Below, piece after piece: positions 1 to 6,256 of a stretch of DNA of 7,015 nt. Source of the DNA: Ilumatobacter sp. (GTDB taxonomy: Bacteria > Actinomycetota > Acidimicrobiia > Acidimicrobiales > Ilumatobacteraceae); NCBI GenBank assembly GCA_029263275.1, contig JAJCXU010000495.1:1-7015 (forward strand), read 5' to 3'. The notes below the pieces were generated by a model. That model was not told where the DNA came from, did no database searches, and worked only from the letters and a program-made list of their open reading frames with translations. The translations under genes were made by a program, and so were the position numbers. Each line of letters begins with the position of its first letter. The first letter of the stretch is position 1.

Positions 1-339
1 TGTCTCGTTGCGGAATCCGTCGGGGAACGACGGGCGCAGCGGCCGGTCGGTGAGGCGACAGGTGAGAATGGCATCCTCGGTCGGGCGCCCTTCACGACGG
101 AAGAACGAGCCCGGGATCTTGCCAGCGGCGTACGCACGCTCTTCGACGTCGACGGTCAACGGGAAGAAGTCCATGCCTTCACGCACGTTCTTCGCCGAGT
201 TGGCCGTGGTCAGAACTTGTGTTGCACCGATTGATGCCACGACGGCACCCATCGAATTGGGGGCAAACTTGCCCGTTTCCAAGGTGAGTGTCTTGTCGGT
301 TCCGGAAATCGGACCTGACACGGTAATTGCTTCAGCCAC
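1..339 (-). CDS. pnp: Polyribonucleotide nucleotidyltransferase (PNPase), N-terminal part, cut by the window edge
   Basis: PNPase degrades RNA 3' to 5' with phosphate, giving nucleoside diphosphates, and acts in the cytoplasm, often in a degradosome. Only the first 113 codons are present. They start [17 protein letters not shown] after the initiator and include the first RNase PH-like domain, with the typical stretch [20 protein letters not shown] followed by [12 protein letters not shown] and [15 protein letters not shown] place the start at GTG 339-337 because AAAGGAG (345-351) lies 5 nt upstream and the protein then begins as PNPases do. It lies downstream of rpsO in the usual rpsO-pnp order, but a strong terminator and a 300-nt leader separate the two, so it probably has its own promoter as well as any readthrough. 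Family assignment is very secure; the catalytic second half lies outside the window. Confidence 0.96.
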   Translation of the reverse strand, partial: MAEAITVSGPISGTDKTLTLETGKFAPNSMGAVVASIGATQVLTTANSAKNVREGMDFFPLTVDVEERAYAAGKIPGSFFRREGRPTEDAILTCRLTDRPLRPSFPDGFRNET

Positions 340-344
340 AAGGG

Positions 345-351
345 CTCCTTT
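345..351 (-). promoter_or_regulatory. Ribosome binding site of pnp
   Basis: AAAGGAG on the minus strand, 5 nt before the GTG at 339-337. This decides the start, since no ATG is available nearby in frame. Confidence 0.8.
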
Positions 352-439
352 CGATCACGCGACACCCTGCCGCGTGGCTTCTGATCGGAGGAGGAGCCGG
401 TTCCCAGGTGTGACCCGAGATCGACGGCTTGAAATCAAA

Positions 440-463
440 GACTCCGCACGACACCTCGGAGTC
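440..463 (-). repeat. Inverted repeat (hairpin) in the pnp leader
   Basis: Perfect 7-bp arms GACTCCG (440-446) and CGGAGTC (457-463) around a 10-nt loop. It is about 100 nt upstream of the pnp start, so it is too far away to cover the Shine-Dalgarno directly. It may be an RNase III or PNPase control element, but function is unproven. Confidence 0.5.
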
Positions 464-494
464 ATCCACCGGCAACAAGCGCCAGAACTCCGTC

Positions 495-524
495 GACCGG
501 ACGATCCGGTCAGCGAACAGTGTA
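495..524 (-). promoter_or_regulatory. Candidate pnp promoter (-10 TACACT) followed by 5'-terminal hairpin
   Basis: TACACT at 519-524 fits the actinobacterial -10 pattern TANNNT, which would put the transcript start near 512. A perfect inverted repeat, GACCGGA / TCCGGTC with a 3-nt loop (495-511), would then sit at the very 5' end of the pnp mRNA. No good -35 box is visible, so the promoter call is weak; the inverted repeat itself is certain. Confidence 0.35.
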
Positions 525-556
525 CCCAAGGTCGAAGGTTTCGAGCGGATACCCCG

Positions 557-596
557 AAAACGCAAAACGGCCGCCCGCCAAAGCGAGCAGCCGTTT
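557..596 (-). terminator. Rho-independent terminator after rpsO
   Basis: On the minus strand, AAACGGCTGCTCGC (596-583) pairs with GCGGGCGGCCGTTT (578-565) in a 14-bp stem with two G-T wobbles and a 4-nt loop (579-582). The descending arm runs into TTTT-GCG-TTTT (567-557). It starts 49 nt after the rpsO stop and lies between rpsO and pnp, as attenuating terminators do in other rpsO-pnp operons. It is the only hairpin in this window with a real U-tract. Confidence 0.88.
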
Positions 597-645
597 CGAC
601 TCATTCTTCAGATCATTTGCCTCTGAGCGGCGAAGCTGGCCCGGA

Positions 646-903
646 TCAGCGACGCAGGCCGAGGTCGGCGACGATCTTGCGGTAACGCTCGACGTCGATG
701 CCGCGCACGTAGTCGAGCATGCGGCGACGCTTTCCGACGATCATGAGGAGGCCACGACGGCTGTGGTGGTCCTTCTTGTGCACCTTGAGGTGCTGGGTGA
801 GGTGGGTGATGCGCTCGGTCATGAGCGCGATCTGCACCTCGGGCGACCCCGTGTCAGAGTCGTGAATCTTGTTCTTGTCGATGGTCTCAGCCTTGTTGGG
901 CAT
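646..903 (-). CDS. rpsO: 30S ribosomal protein S15
   Basis: S15 binds the central domain of 16S rRNA and nucleates platform assembly of the 30S subunit. The product is 85 residues long (family usually 88-90) and starts [20 protein letters not shown], followed by [20 protein letters not shown], the [18 protein letters not shown] rRNA-binding segment, and the end [12 protein letters not shown]. The ATG at 903-901 is chosen over longer in-frame options because GGAAGG (913-918) lies 9 nt upstream and the longer N-terminus has no S15 similarity. It ends in TGA. It is divergent from the ABC ATPase gene across about 180 nt and is followed by a strong terminator before pnp. Confidence 0.97.
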   Translation of the reverse strand: MPNKAETIDKNKIHDSDTGSPEVQIALMTERITHLTQHLKVHKKDHHSRRGLLMIVGKRRRMLDYVRGIDVERYRKIVADLGLRR

Positions 904-1085
904 GAAGATCTGCCTTCCGTGTTCGTTGGAGGTCGCAACCGCCCCGGGATCGGGACACTTGCATCGCGCCCACGCCAAAGCCTGAACGGACCCCGCAATG
1001 CTACGGCGGTCGATCCGGCATGCAACCCGCGACCCTGCAGTGGTTTGCCACCGAGCATCCTGGCCGCGGCAGATACCCTCGACGC
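904..1085. other. Divergent control region between rpsO and the ABC operon
   Basis: This 182-nt region holds the rpsO Shine-Dalgarno (913-918), a possible rpsO promoter (998-1025, minus) and the likely leaderless promoter of the ABC ATPase (1074-1079, plus). I see no riboswitch consensus (RFN or THI box), no small gene and no strong inverted repeat in it. Confidence 0.5.
998..1025 (-). promoter_or_regulatory. Candidate rpsO promoter
   Basis: On the minus strand TTGCAT (1020-1025) and TAGCAT (998-1003) are separated by 16 nt, giving a predicted start near 991 and a leader of about 90 nt. The -10 fits TANNNT; the -35 shares only TTG with the consensus. This is a weak prediction. Confidence 0.3.
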
Positions 1086-1088
1086 GTG
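1074..1088 (+). promoter_or_regulatory. Candidate leaderless promoter of the ABC transporter operon
   Basis: TACCCT (1074-1079) matches the actinobacterial -10 pattern TANNNT and is followed by 6 nt and the GTG at 1086. Transcription would start at or next to the first base of the start codon. There is no Shine-Dalgarno before this GTG, which agrees with a leaderless message. No clear -35 box is seen. Confidence 0.45.
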
Positions 1089-1883
1089 CCCGCCAGTCTT
1101 GCGATCTCCGACGTCTCGAAGACGTTTCCCGGAGGCGGCACCTCCCGCCGGCGCGGTTCCCTCGGCATCGAAGCACTCTCCTCGATCGACCTCGAAGTGC
1201 AACCCGGCGAGACCATCACCCTGCTCGGCCCATCGGGTTGCGGCAAGACGACGCTCCTCCGAATGATCGCTGGGCTGGAGACGCCGACCACCGGTTCGAT
1301 CTCGATCAGCGGCGACACTCCCCAATCGGCGCGCAAGCGCAAGCAGGTGGGGTTCATCCCGCAATCGCCAGCGCTACTCCCCTGGCGGTCAGTCAGAGCC
1401 AACGCTCGTCTGTTGCTCGATATCAATCGTGGTGCGTCGCCAGTCTCCCCGTCGGTGACCGTCGACCAACTCCTCGATGATGTTGGTCTGGCGGAATTCG
1501 CCGATGCCTTCCCGCACGAACTGTCTGGCGGCATGCAACAGCGCGTGGGGCTCGCCCGGGCCTTTGCGCTCGATGCTCCGCTCCTGCTGATGGACGAACC
1601 GTTTGCGGCGCTCGACGAGATCACTCGGACCGAGATGCGTCACCTGCTCGGACGGCTGACCGAGCCGCACGGCACCACCGTGGTGTTCGTGACCCATTCC
1701 ATTGCCGAAGCAGCGTTTCTGTCCGACCGGGTCCTGGTGATGTCATCACGCCCGGGACGGATCGTCGAACAGGTGGACATCGATCTCTCCCGACCACGAA
1801 ATCCGGACGTCGAAGACACCACCGAATTCTTCGAGGTCGCTGCGCACCTCCGACGCGCGTTGCACGCCGGGAGCGGCGCATGA
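1086..1883 (+). CDS. ABC transporter ATP-binding protein (TauB/SsuB/ThiZ-type importer)
   Basis: Cytoplasmic ATPase that powers a small-molecule importer. Counting from the GTG at 1086 it has 265 residues, with Walker A GPSGCGKT (48-55), Q-loop glutamine in [11 protein letters not shown] (Q93), signature LSGGMQQR (146-153), Walker B LLLMDEP (166-172), D-loop ALD and the switch histidine in FVTHSIAEA (H204). The SPALLPW stretch and the SRPGRI segment after the H-loop are typical of the nitrate/sulfonate/taurine/thiamine-precursor group. The frame is open back to 1020, but the family-like sequence begins at [12 protein letters not shown], and the GTG sits just after a TANNNT box, so I use 1086. 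Its stop overlaps the permease start in ATGA. It is the first gene of a three-gene cassette facing against the ribosomal cluster. Function as an importer ATPase is secure; substrate is unknown. Confidence 0.93.
   Translation: MPASLAISDVSKTFPGGGTSRRRGSLGIEALSSIDLEVQPGETITLLGPSGCGKTTLLRMIAGLETPTTGSISISGDTPQSARKRKQVGFIPQSPALLPWRSVRANARLLLDINRGASPVSPSVTVDQLLDDVGLAEFADAFPHELSGGMQQRVGLARAFALDAPLLLMDEPFAALDEITRTEMRHLLGRLTEPHGTTVVFVTHSIAEAAFLSDRVLVMSSRPGRIVEQVDIDLSRPRNPDVEDTTEFFEVAAHLRRALHAGSGA
1869..1873 (+). promoter_or_regulatory. Ribosome binding site of the permease gene
   Basis: GGGAG 6 nt before the ATG at 1880, inside the 3' end of the ATPase gene. Together with the ATGA overlap it indicates translational coupling. 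Confidence 0.6.
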
Positions 1884-2644
1884 ACACCGTGAGGCGCGTC
1901 AGCGCTCCGTTCGTCGGCATCGTCACCTTTCTGGTCGTGTGGGAGGCATTCGTCCGCATCTTCGACATCCGGCGGTTCATCCTCCTCGCCCCGTCCAAGA
2001 TCCTTCGCCAGCTGATCGATGCTCCCGGATTCTTCTGGGACAACACGCTCATCACCGCGCGGCACATGATGATCGGCCTCACGATCTCGGTGCTCTTGGC
2101 GATCTTGGTCGGCGCCGCGCTCACGGCATCGCGCTTCGCCGAAGAAGCCGTGCAGCCCATCTTGGTGCTGGTGCTGGTCACCCCCTGGGTTGCCTATTTC
2201 GGATCGGTCAAGGTCTGGCTCGGCCTGGGCGTGAGTCCCATCATCTTCCTGGCCGCCTTCACGGCGTTCCCGATCTTGACGTTCGGTGTCATCGGCGGGA
2301 TGAAGTCTGCGGACCCTTCGGCCCGCGAATTGCTGGCGAGCGTCGACGCCCGCCCCTGGGAAGTGCTGTGGCATCTGCGCCTTCCTGCAGCGCTGCCGTC
2401 GATCTTCACCACTGCCCGTTTCGCGGTCGGCATGTCGCTTGCGGCGACGTACTTTGCAGAGAGCCGGAGCCTGCGCACGACCGGGCTGGGCGCCATTGGC
2501 TCGCGAGCAGAGTTGCGACCGTTGACGGCCGCCGAGGTCGTCTGGACCACCGTGTTCTGCACCGCGGCACTCGGCATCACCGGGCTGATCCTGATCTCGG
2601 TCGCCGAGCGAGTACTGCTGAAGTGGCATGCCTCACAGCGGTGA
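1880..2644 (+). CDS. ABC transporter permease (BPD_transp_1 family, TauC/SsuC/ThiX-type)
   Basis: Inner-membrane channel subunit, probably a homodimer, passing substrate from the lipoprotein binding protein to the cytoplasm. The 254-residue protein shows about six hydrophobic segments (roughly 10-28, 64-83, 91-107, 118-140, 176-194 and 219-243). The cytoplasmic EAA loop is visible at about 149-174 as RELLASVDARPWEVLWHLRL then PAALPSI, with a degenerate start (RELLASVDA) but the conserved LPAALP end. This loop docks on the ATPase. The length is normal for the family. The gene overlaps the ATPase by 4 nt and is followed by 91 nt and the binding-protein gene. The ATG at 1880 has a good Shine-Dalgarno. 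Substrate cannot be read from the permease. Confidence 0.92.
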   Translation: MNTVRRVSAPFVGIVTFLVVWEAFVRIFDIRRFILLAPSKILRQLIDAPGFFWDNTLITARHMMIGLTISVLLAILVGAALTASRFAEEAVQPILVLVLVTPWVAYFGSVKVWLGLGVSPIIFLAAFTAFPILTFGVIGGMKSADPSARELLASVDARPWEVLWHLRLPAALPSIFTTARFAVGMSLAATYFAESRSLRTTGLGAIGSRAELRPLTAAEVVWTTVFCTAALGITGLILISVAERVLLKWHASQR

Positions 2645-2669
2645 CTCCCCTCGCACAGATCGACGCCGT

Positions 2670-2675
2670 TAACCT
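2670..2675 (+). promoter_or_regulatory. Possible internal -10 box before the binding-protein gene
   Basis: TAACCT fits TANNNT and would start a transcript near 2682, about 54 nt before the binding-protein ATG and 10 nt before the hairpin at 2692-2715. No -35 is visible, so this is a weak candidate for separate expression of the binding protein. Confidence 0.22.
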
Positions 2676-2691
2676 CACCGCCAACTCACCC

Positions 2692-2715
2692 GGGAGGGGT
2701 CGTTCTCGCCCTCCC
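2692..2715 (+). repeat. Inverted repeat between permease and binding-protein genes
   Basis: Perfect 7-bp arms GGGAGGG (2692-2698) and CCCTCCC (2709-2715) around a 10-nt loop, ending 11 nt before the Shine-Dalgarno GGAG (2727-2730). There is no U-tract, so it is not a standard terminator. Hairpins in this position in importer operons often protect or separately set the level of the binding-protein mRNA. Confidence 0.5.
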
Positions 2716-2735
2716 TCGAACGTTCTGGAGTCTGC

Positions 2736-3902
2736 ATGCGATCGCGTCACATCATCTCGTCCCTCGTCGTCGCCGCCACGGTGTTCGCTGCGTGTAGCAG
2801 CGATGACGCACCCGCAACCACCGGCGGATCCGTGGCCCCGTCCGCGTCCGACGCTTCAGCCACCGGTGGCGACACCGACGTCGTGGCCGGCGAAGCATTT
2901 CCCGGCGCTCGCTGTGAGGCCAACAAGGCCGCCGGCACCGTCACCTACCTCACGGGCTTCGACTTCGCCGCAGCTGCATCGATCGTCGACATTCTCGTTG
3001 CCGCCGACGCCGGCTACTACGAAGACCTCTGCTTGACGGTCGACATCAAGCCTGGCAGCTCGGTCGGCAACTACCCGCTGATCGCCAACAACAACGCCCA
3101 GTTCGCGTCGGGGGGATCATTCAGCGAAGTCGCCACCTTTGCCACTGCGAACGATGCCGAGTTCATCGTGACGGCCGTTGAGGGCCGAACGGCGATCGAT
3201 TCACTGATTGTGAAGCCCGACAGGAACATCAACTCGCTGGAAGACCTCGCCGGAACCACGATCGGCGTCAAGTTCAAGATCCCGCCGAGCGTCGAGGCGA
3301 TGCTGCTCAAGGCCGGTCTGACCATCGATGAGGACTACCAGACCGTTCCGGTCGAGGGGTTCGATCCGCTCGCACACATCGCCATCGAGCCCATTGTCGG
3401 CTTCCCCGGGTACAAGAGCAATGAGCCCGGTGCGCTCGAGCGCGCCGGAGTCGAGTTCGACCTGTTCGATCCTCTCGACTTCGATGTGCCCGGTTCGTTC
3501 GGTGCCATCTATACGAACGCTGCCTTCGTCGCCGACCATCCGACGGCGGCCGAGGACTTCATGCGTGCCACCATGCGTGGTCTCGCCGACGCCCTCGCTG
3601 ACCCGGACAGTGCTGCACAGGTCGCGATCGATCTGATCAACGCGAACGGCAATCCGATGTTCCTCCAGCCTGATGGCGAGGTCTTCCGATGGAACACCGA
3701 CGCAGCACTGATTCAGGAGACGACACCGGACGGTGTCGGCTTCGGCGTTCCCGACGGCGCTCAGCTCCAGGCCGAACTCGATGCGTACGCCGAGATCGGA
3801 ATCTTCGGCGACGCCGCAACGCCCGACGCTGCCTCGCGCCTCGGCAACGACATCATCGCCAGCATCTACGACGCCAACGCTCAGGTCATCTGGCCCGCAT
3901 AG
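2736..3902 (+). CDS. ABC transporter substrate-binding lipoprotein (NMT1/THI5-like)
   Basis: Extracytoplasmic receptor of the importer, anchored to the membrane by lipid. The 388-residue precursor has a signal peptide (MRSRHIISSLVVAATVFAAC) with a lipobox ending at C20, then a Ser/Thr/Ala/Asp-rich linker to about residue 52. The binding domain has features of the NMT1/THI5 group: DAGYYEDLCLTVDIKPG (91-107), a glycine-rich stretch AQFASGGSFSEV (121-132), LEDLAGTTIGVKF (168-180), and YKSNEPGALERAG (226-238), where the NEP triplet is typical of pyrimidine- and riboflavin-type receptors. It then has FMRATMRGLADALADPDSA (275-293). C60 and C99 are the only cysteines of the mature domain and could form a disulfide. 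The start has GGAG 5 nt upstream. The substrate is unknown; a thiamine or flavin precursor is a reasonable guess, but nitrate, sulfonate or other ligands are not excluded. Confidence 0.9.
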   Translation: MRSRHIISSLVVAATVFAACSSDDAPATTGGSVAPSASDASATGGDTDVVAGEAFPGARCEANKAAGTVTYLTGFDFAAAASIVDILVAADAGYYEDLCLTVDIKPGSSVGNYPLIANNNAQFASGGSFSEVATFATANDAEFIVTAVEGRTAIDSLIVKPDRNINSLEDLAGTTIGVKFKIPPSVEAMLLKAGLTIDEDYQTVPVEGFDPLAHIAIEPIVGFPGYKSNEPGALERAGVEFDLFDPLDFDVPGSFGAIYTNAAFVADHPTAAEDFMRATMRGLADALADPDSAAQVAIDLINANGNPMFLQPDGEVFRWNTDAALIQETTPDGVGFGVPDGAQLQAELDAYAEIGIFGDAATPDAASRLGNDIIASIYDANAQVIWPA

Positions 3903-3904
3903 CT

Positions 3905-4846
3905 TCAGCGAAGCAGGTCTGCGGCGTGCACGACGTCGAGGTCGAGTTGTTCCTTGAGCGCCTCGATTCCATCGAACTTGCGCTCGCTGCGAAGGAAGTG
4001 GCTGAACCGCACGCGGGCACGCTCGCCGTAGAGGTCGTCGTCGAAGTCGAGCAGATGCGCCTCGAGGAGCGAACTGTCAGCGTGCTCGTAGAACGTCGGA
4101 CGGCGTCCCAGGTTGATCGCGCACGGATGCGACTCGCCGGAGGGGCGTTCGTACCAGCCGGCATAGACGCCGTCTGCCGGGAGTGAAATCGTGTTCGGCA
4201 CTTCGACATTGGCGGTCGGAAATCCGATGAGACGACCACGTTGATCGCCGCTCACGACCGAGCCGCGAGCTTCGAAGTCGTGGCCAAGCATCTCGTTGGC
4301 TCGGGTGACGTCGCCGCCAGCAAGCGCTCGCCGGATGGCGGTGCTGCTCACGGGCTCACCCACACCGTCGACTCGTGCCAGCAGTTCCAGCGGCTCGACA
4401 TCAAAATCACTTTCGACTCCGAGCTTGCGCAACAGATCGACGTTGCCATCTCGATCTCGACCGAAATGGAAGTCTTCGCCGACGACGATCAACTGCGTGT
4501 TGAGACACTGCACGAACACTCGATCGACGAATGACTCTGGGCTCTCGGCGGCCTGCTCGTCGTTGAACGGCACCACGATCACGGCGTCGACGCCGGTCGC
4601 TTCGAGCAACTCCATCTTCTGATCTGGTGCGGTGAGCAGGAGCGGCGCTGACTCGGGTCGAACCACCGACGCCGGGTGTCGATCGAAGGTGACGACCGCG
4701 GACCGCGCACCGATGTCGTTCGCTCGCTGGCGAACGTGGGAAATGACCGCCTGGTGACCGAGGTGCACTCCGTCGTAGGCGCCAATCGTGATGACCGTGC
4801 GGTCGCCCGGGAACGCTGGCGACGACTGGTCTGTGATGATCTGCAC
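3905..4846 (-). CDS. ribF: Bifunctional riboflavin kinase / FAD synthetase
   Basis: Converts riboflavin to FMN with ATP and then FMN to FAD in the cytoplasm. The 313-residue product has the N-terminal FAD synthetase (nucleotidyltransferase) domain with GAYDGVHLGH (22-31; the family more often has F in place of Y), TFDRHP (53-58), GEDFHFGRDRDGN (123-135) and VSSTAIRRAL (166-175). The C-terminal riboflavin kinase domain has GRLIGFPTANV (204-214), INLGRRPTF (244-252) and LEAHLLDF with the probable catalytic glutamate at 262. Length is normal. The GTG at 4846-4844 has no Shine-Dalgarno but follows TAGCGT by 7 nt, suggesting a leaderless message. It comes after truB across 66 nt that hold a strong hairpin, and ends only 2 nt from the stop of the convergent binding-protein gene. 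Confidence 0.96.
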   Translation of the reverse strand: MQIITDQSSPAFPGDRTVITIGAYDGVHLGHQAVISHVRQRANDIGARSAVVTFDRHPASVVRPESAPLLLTAPDQKMELLEATGVDAVIVVPFNDEQAAESPESFVDRVFVQCLNTQLIVVGEDFHFGRDRDGNVDLLRKLGVESDFDVEPLELLARVDGVGEPVSSTAIRRALAGGDVTRANEMLGHDFEARGSVVSGDQRGRLIGFPTANVEVPNTISLPADGVYAGWYERPSGESHPCAINLGRRPTFYEHADSSLLEAHLLDFDDDLYGERARVRFSHFLRSERKFDGIEALKEQLDLDVVHAADLLR

Positions 4847-4859
4847 GGCGTCGACGCTA
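4846..4859 (-). promoter_or_regulatory. Candidate leaderless promoter of ribF
   Basis: TAGCGT (4854-4859, minus strand) is followed by 7 nt and the ribF GTG. The sequence after the box, CGACGC(C)GTG, is nearly the same as the one before the ABC ATPase start (CGACGCGTG). There is no Shine-Dalgarno before this GTG. The hairpin at 4861-4900 would cover the -35 region, where no consensus box is seen. Confidence 0.42.
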
Positions 4860-4860
4860 T

Positions 4861-4900
4861 CGGTGGCGGCCCACCAGGAACCATTCGCGGGCCGCCACCG
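4861..4900 (-). repeat. Strong hairpin between truB and ribF
   Basis: Perfect 12-bp arms CGGTGGCGGCCC (4861-4872) and GGGCCGCCACCG (4889-4900) around a 16-nt loop, starting 12 nt after the truB stop and ending 14 nt before the ribF start. No U-tract follows on either strand. It may act as a U-less terminator, as an mRNA 3'-end stabiliser for truB, or as a block upstream of ribF. It does not match the FMN riboswitch. Confidence 0.7.
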
Positions 4901-4912
4901 GCCCGCGTTGAC

Positions 4913-5782
4913 TCAGTTCTGGGGGACGACGACGGCCGGTTTGGCCTCGTCGCCAAACGCTTCGTACACGGCCACCAATGCACCGCCCGGATCGAACAGT
5001 GCCCATGGCCCCGCTCCCTCGAACGCCGGCAACACACGACCGTTGGCCACCAGTTCGGCGAGGTCATGAGTGATGTCGATGCGATCGAGCGTTCGCACGG
5101 CTTCTTCAACCGGAAGCAGCTCACAATCATCGGGCGCCTGTGCCTCTCCGATCGTGAACCGGCCGACCGCCGTGCGACGGAGGTTGCGGAGATGCGCACC
5201 GCCACCGAGGAGGGTGCCGAGGTCGGCGGCGAGTGTTCGGATGTAGGTGCCCGACGAACACTCCACTGCAGCCAGGAAGACGTGTGGCTCATCGGTCGGC
5301 ATCAGCTGGAACGAGTGAATGGTCACCGGTCGCGGCGGACGGTCGACCTCGATCCCCTGTCGGGCGAGTTCGTGCAGGCGCTTGCCGTCGATCTTGATCG
5401 CCGAGACCATCGGCGGGATCTGTTCGATGTCGCCGACGAAGTGTTCAGCAACGATTGCCTGAGCATCTTCCAGCGTGACACCAGCCATGTCGTGGGTGGC
5501 GGTGACCTCGCCGTCGGCGTCAAGCGTGTTCGTCTCGGTGCCGAGAACGATCTCACCCAGGTACGCCTTCTTGGTCTTCTCGACGAACCGCAGCAACTTG
5601 GTGGCCTTGCCAACAGCGACGACGAGCACACCGGTGGCGCTCGGGTCGAGCGTGCCACCGTGACCGACTTGGCGTTCGTTGAACCGTCGGCGGAGCATCC
5701 CCACGACGTCGTGGCTCGTGACCCCGGTGGGCTTGTCGACCACAGCAATACCGTGGGTGGTGGCTGGCTTCTTGCGTGCCAT
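4913..5782 (-). CDS. truB: tRNA pseudouridine(55) synthase
   Basis: Isomerises uridine 55 in the T-loop of tRNAs to pseudouridine. The product has 289 residues. It begins MARKKPATTHGIAVVDKPTG, followed by the family signature GHGGTLDPSATGVLVV (41-56), whose aspartate D46 is the catalytic nucleophile. Next come KAYLGEIVLGTETNTLDADG, IPPMVSAIKIDGKRLHELAR and SSGTYIRTLAADLG, all usual TruB motifs. The C-terminal part (AELVANGRVLPAFEGAG onward) matches the short C-terminal domain of actinobacterial TruB rather than a full PUA domain. GGAAG (5789-5793) lies 6 nt before the ATG. It follows rbfA by 18 nt and so is surely co-transcribed with it. It ends in TGA. Confidence 0.97.
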   Translation of the reverse strand: MARKKPATTHGIAVVDKPTGVTSHDVVGMLRRRFNERQVGHGGTLDPSATGVLVVAVGKATKLLRFVEKTKKAYLGEIVLGTETNTLDADGEVTATHDMAGVTLEDAQAIVAEHFVGDIEQIPPMVSAIKIDGKRLHELARQGIEVDRPPRPVTIHSFQLMPTDEPHVFLAAVECSSGTYIRTLAADLGTLLGGGAHLRNLRRTAVGRFTIGEAQAPDDCELLPVEEAVRTLDRIDITHDLAELVANGRVLPAFEGAGPWALFDPGGALVAVYEAFGDEAKPAVVVPQN

Positions 5783-5800
5783 GTCGAACTTCCGGTGGCG

Positions 5801-6202
5801 TCAGTCGGTGGCTTCGGGCGACCGGTAGCTGTCGCGCTCGCGATCAGCCCGGAGGATGGTGTCGATGCGCTCCGCCGACCGGATGACGACGTCAGGCCGG
5901 AAACTGAGGATCGGTGTCTTCTTCGCTTTGATCTGTCGAGCGATGGACGACTGGAGCCGCACTCGATGCTCATCGAGTGCTTCGACGATCTGGTCGTCTC
6001 CGTTCTCATCAGTCAGAGAGTCGAAGAAGACGATCGCCCGATTCAGTTCGGGGTCGACGTCGATCGACGTGATCGTCACGAATTCCAAACGTTCGTCATC
6101 GAGGCGCACGAGGTCCTCGGCAATGATCTCGCGCAAGGTCTCGCCAACGCGTGCGCTTCGAGGGTATTTCTGGCCGGTGTTTCGGCCGCGTCGCTGTGCC
6201 AT
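5801..6202 (-). CDS. rbfA: 30S ribosome-binding factor A
   Basis: RbfA is a KH-domain protein that binds immature 30S subunits and helps 16S rRNA 5'-end maturation. The 133-residue product shows YPRSARVGETLREIIAEDL (13-31), ITSIDVDPELNRAIVFF (44-60), and the characteristic RLQSSIARQIKAKKTP then ILSFRPDVVI. Length is normal. AAGGA (6209-6213) sits 6 nt before the ATG. In most bacteria infB directly precedes rbfA; here a selenoprotein gene and two palindromes lie between them. The gene ends in TGA, 18 nt before truB. Confidence 0.96.
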   Translation of the reverse strand: MAQRRGRNTGQKYPRSARVGETLREIIAEDLVRLDDERLEFVTITSIDVDPELNRAIVFFDSLTDENGDDQIVEALDEHRVRLQSSIARQIKAKKTPILSFRPDVVIRSAERIDTILRADRERDSYRSPEATD

Positions 6203-6222
6203 GGGGAGTCCTTGCTGTCGGC

Positions 6223-6253
6223 GTTACTGATGGTGCCCGGCACCATCACTAAC
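6223..6253 (-). repeat. 31-nt palindrome after the selenoprotein gene
   Basis: GTTA-C-TGATGGTGCC (6223-6237) mirrors GGCACCATCA-C-TAAC (6239-6253) around one central base, with a single mismatched pair (6227/6249). It begins 3 nt after the selenoprotein stop and ends 20 nt before rbfA. It shares the central core GTGCC-N-GGCAC with the palindrome at 6930-6960. No U-tract follows, so it could be a U-less terminator, a mRNA processing or stability hairpin, or a protein-binding site. Confidence 0.75.
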
Positions 6254-6256
6254 AGA

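Larger units (their letters stand above)
340..645 (-). other. rpsO-pnp intergenic region and structured pnp leader
   Basis: This 306-nt stretch has no convincing gene; the small open frames crossing it have no recognisable similarity or start signals. On the minus strand it holds the rpsO terminator (557-596), a possible -10 box TACACT (519-524), a perfect 7-bp hairpin with a 3-nt loop (495-511), a second perfect 7-bp hairpin with a 10-nt loop (440-463), and the pnp Shine-Dalgarno. In several bacteria the pnp leader is folded and cut by RNase III as part of PNPase autoregulation, so these hairpins are reasonable candidates for that role here. That role is inference. Confidence 0.55.

Noticed and set aside
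904..1085. Riboswitch (FMN or TPP) controlling the ABC importer
   Set aside because: I looked for RFN and THI-box core sequences here and in the gaps at 2645-2735 and 4847-4912 and found none; the ATPase message also seems to be leaderless.
1939..3036. 365-codon plus-strand frame overlapping the permease and the start of the binding protein
   Set aside because: Arg/His/Pro-rich shadow frame; it lies over a permease with an EAA loop and a lipoprotein with a clear signal peptide.
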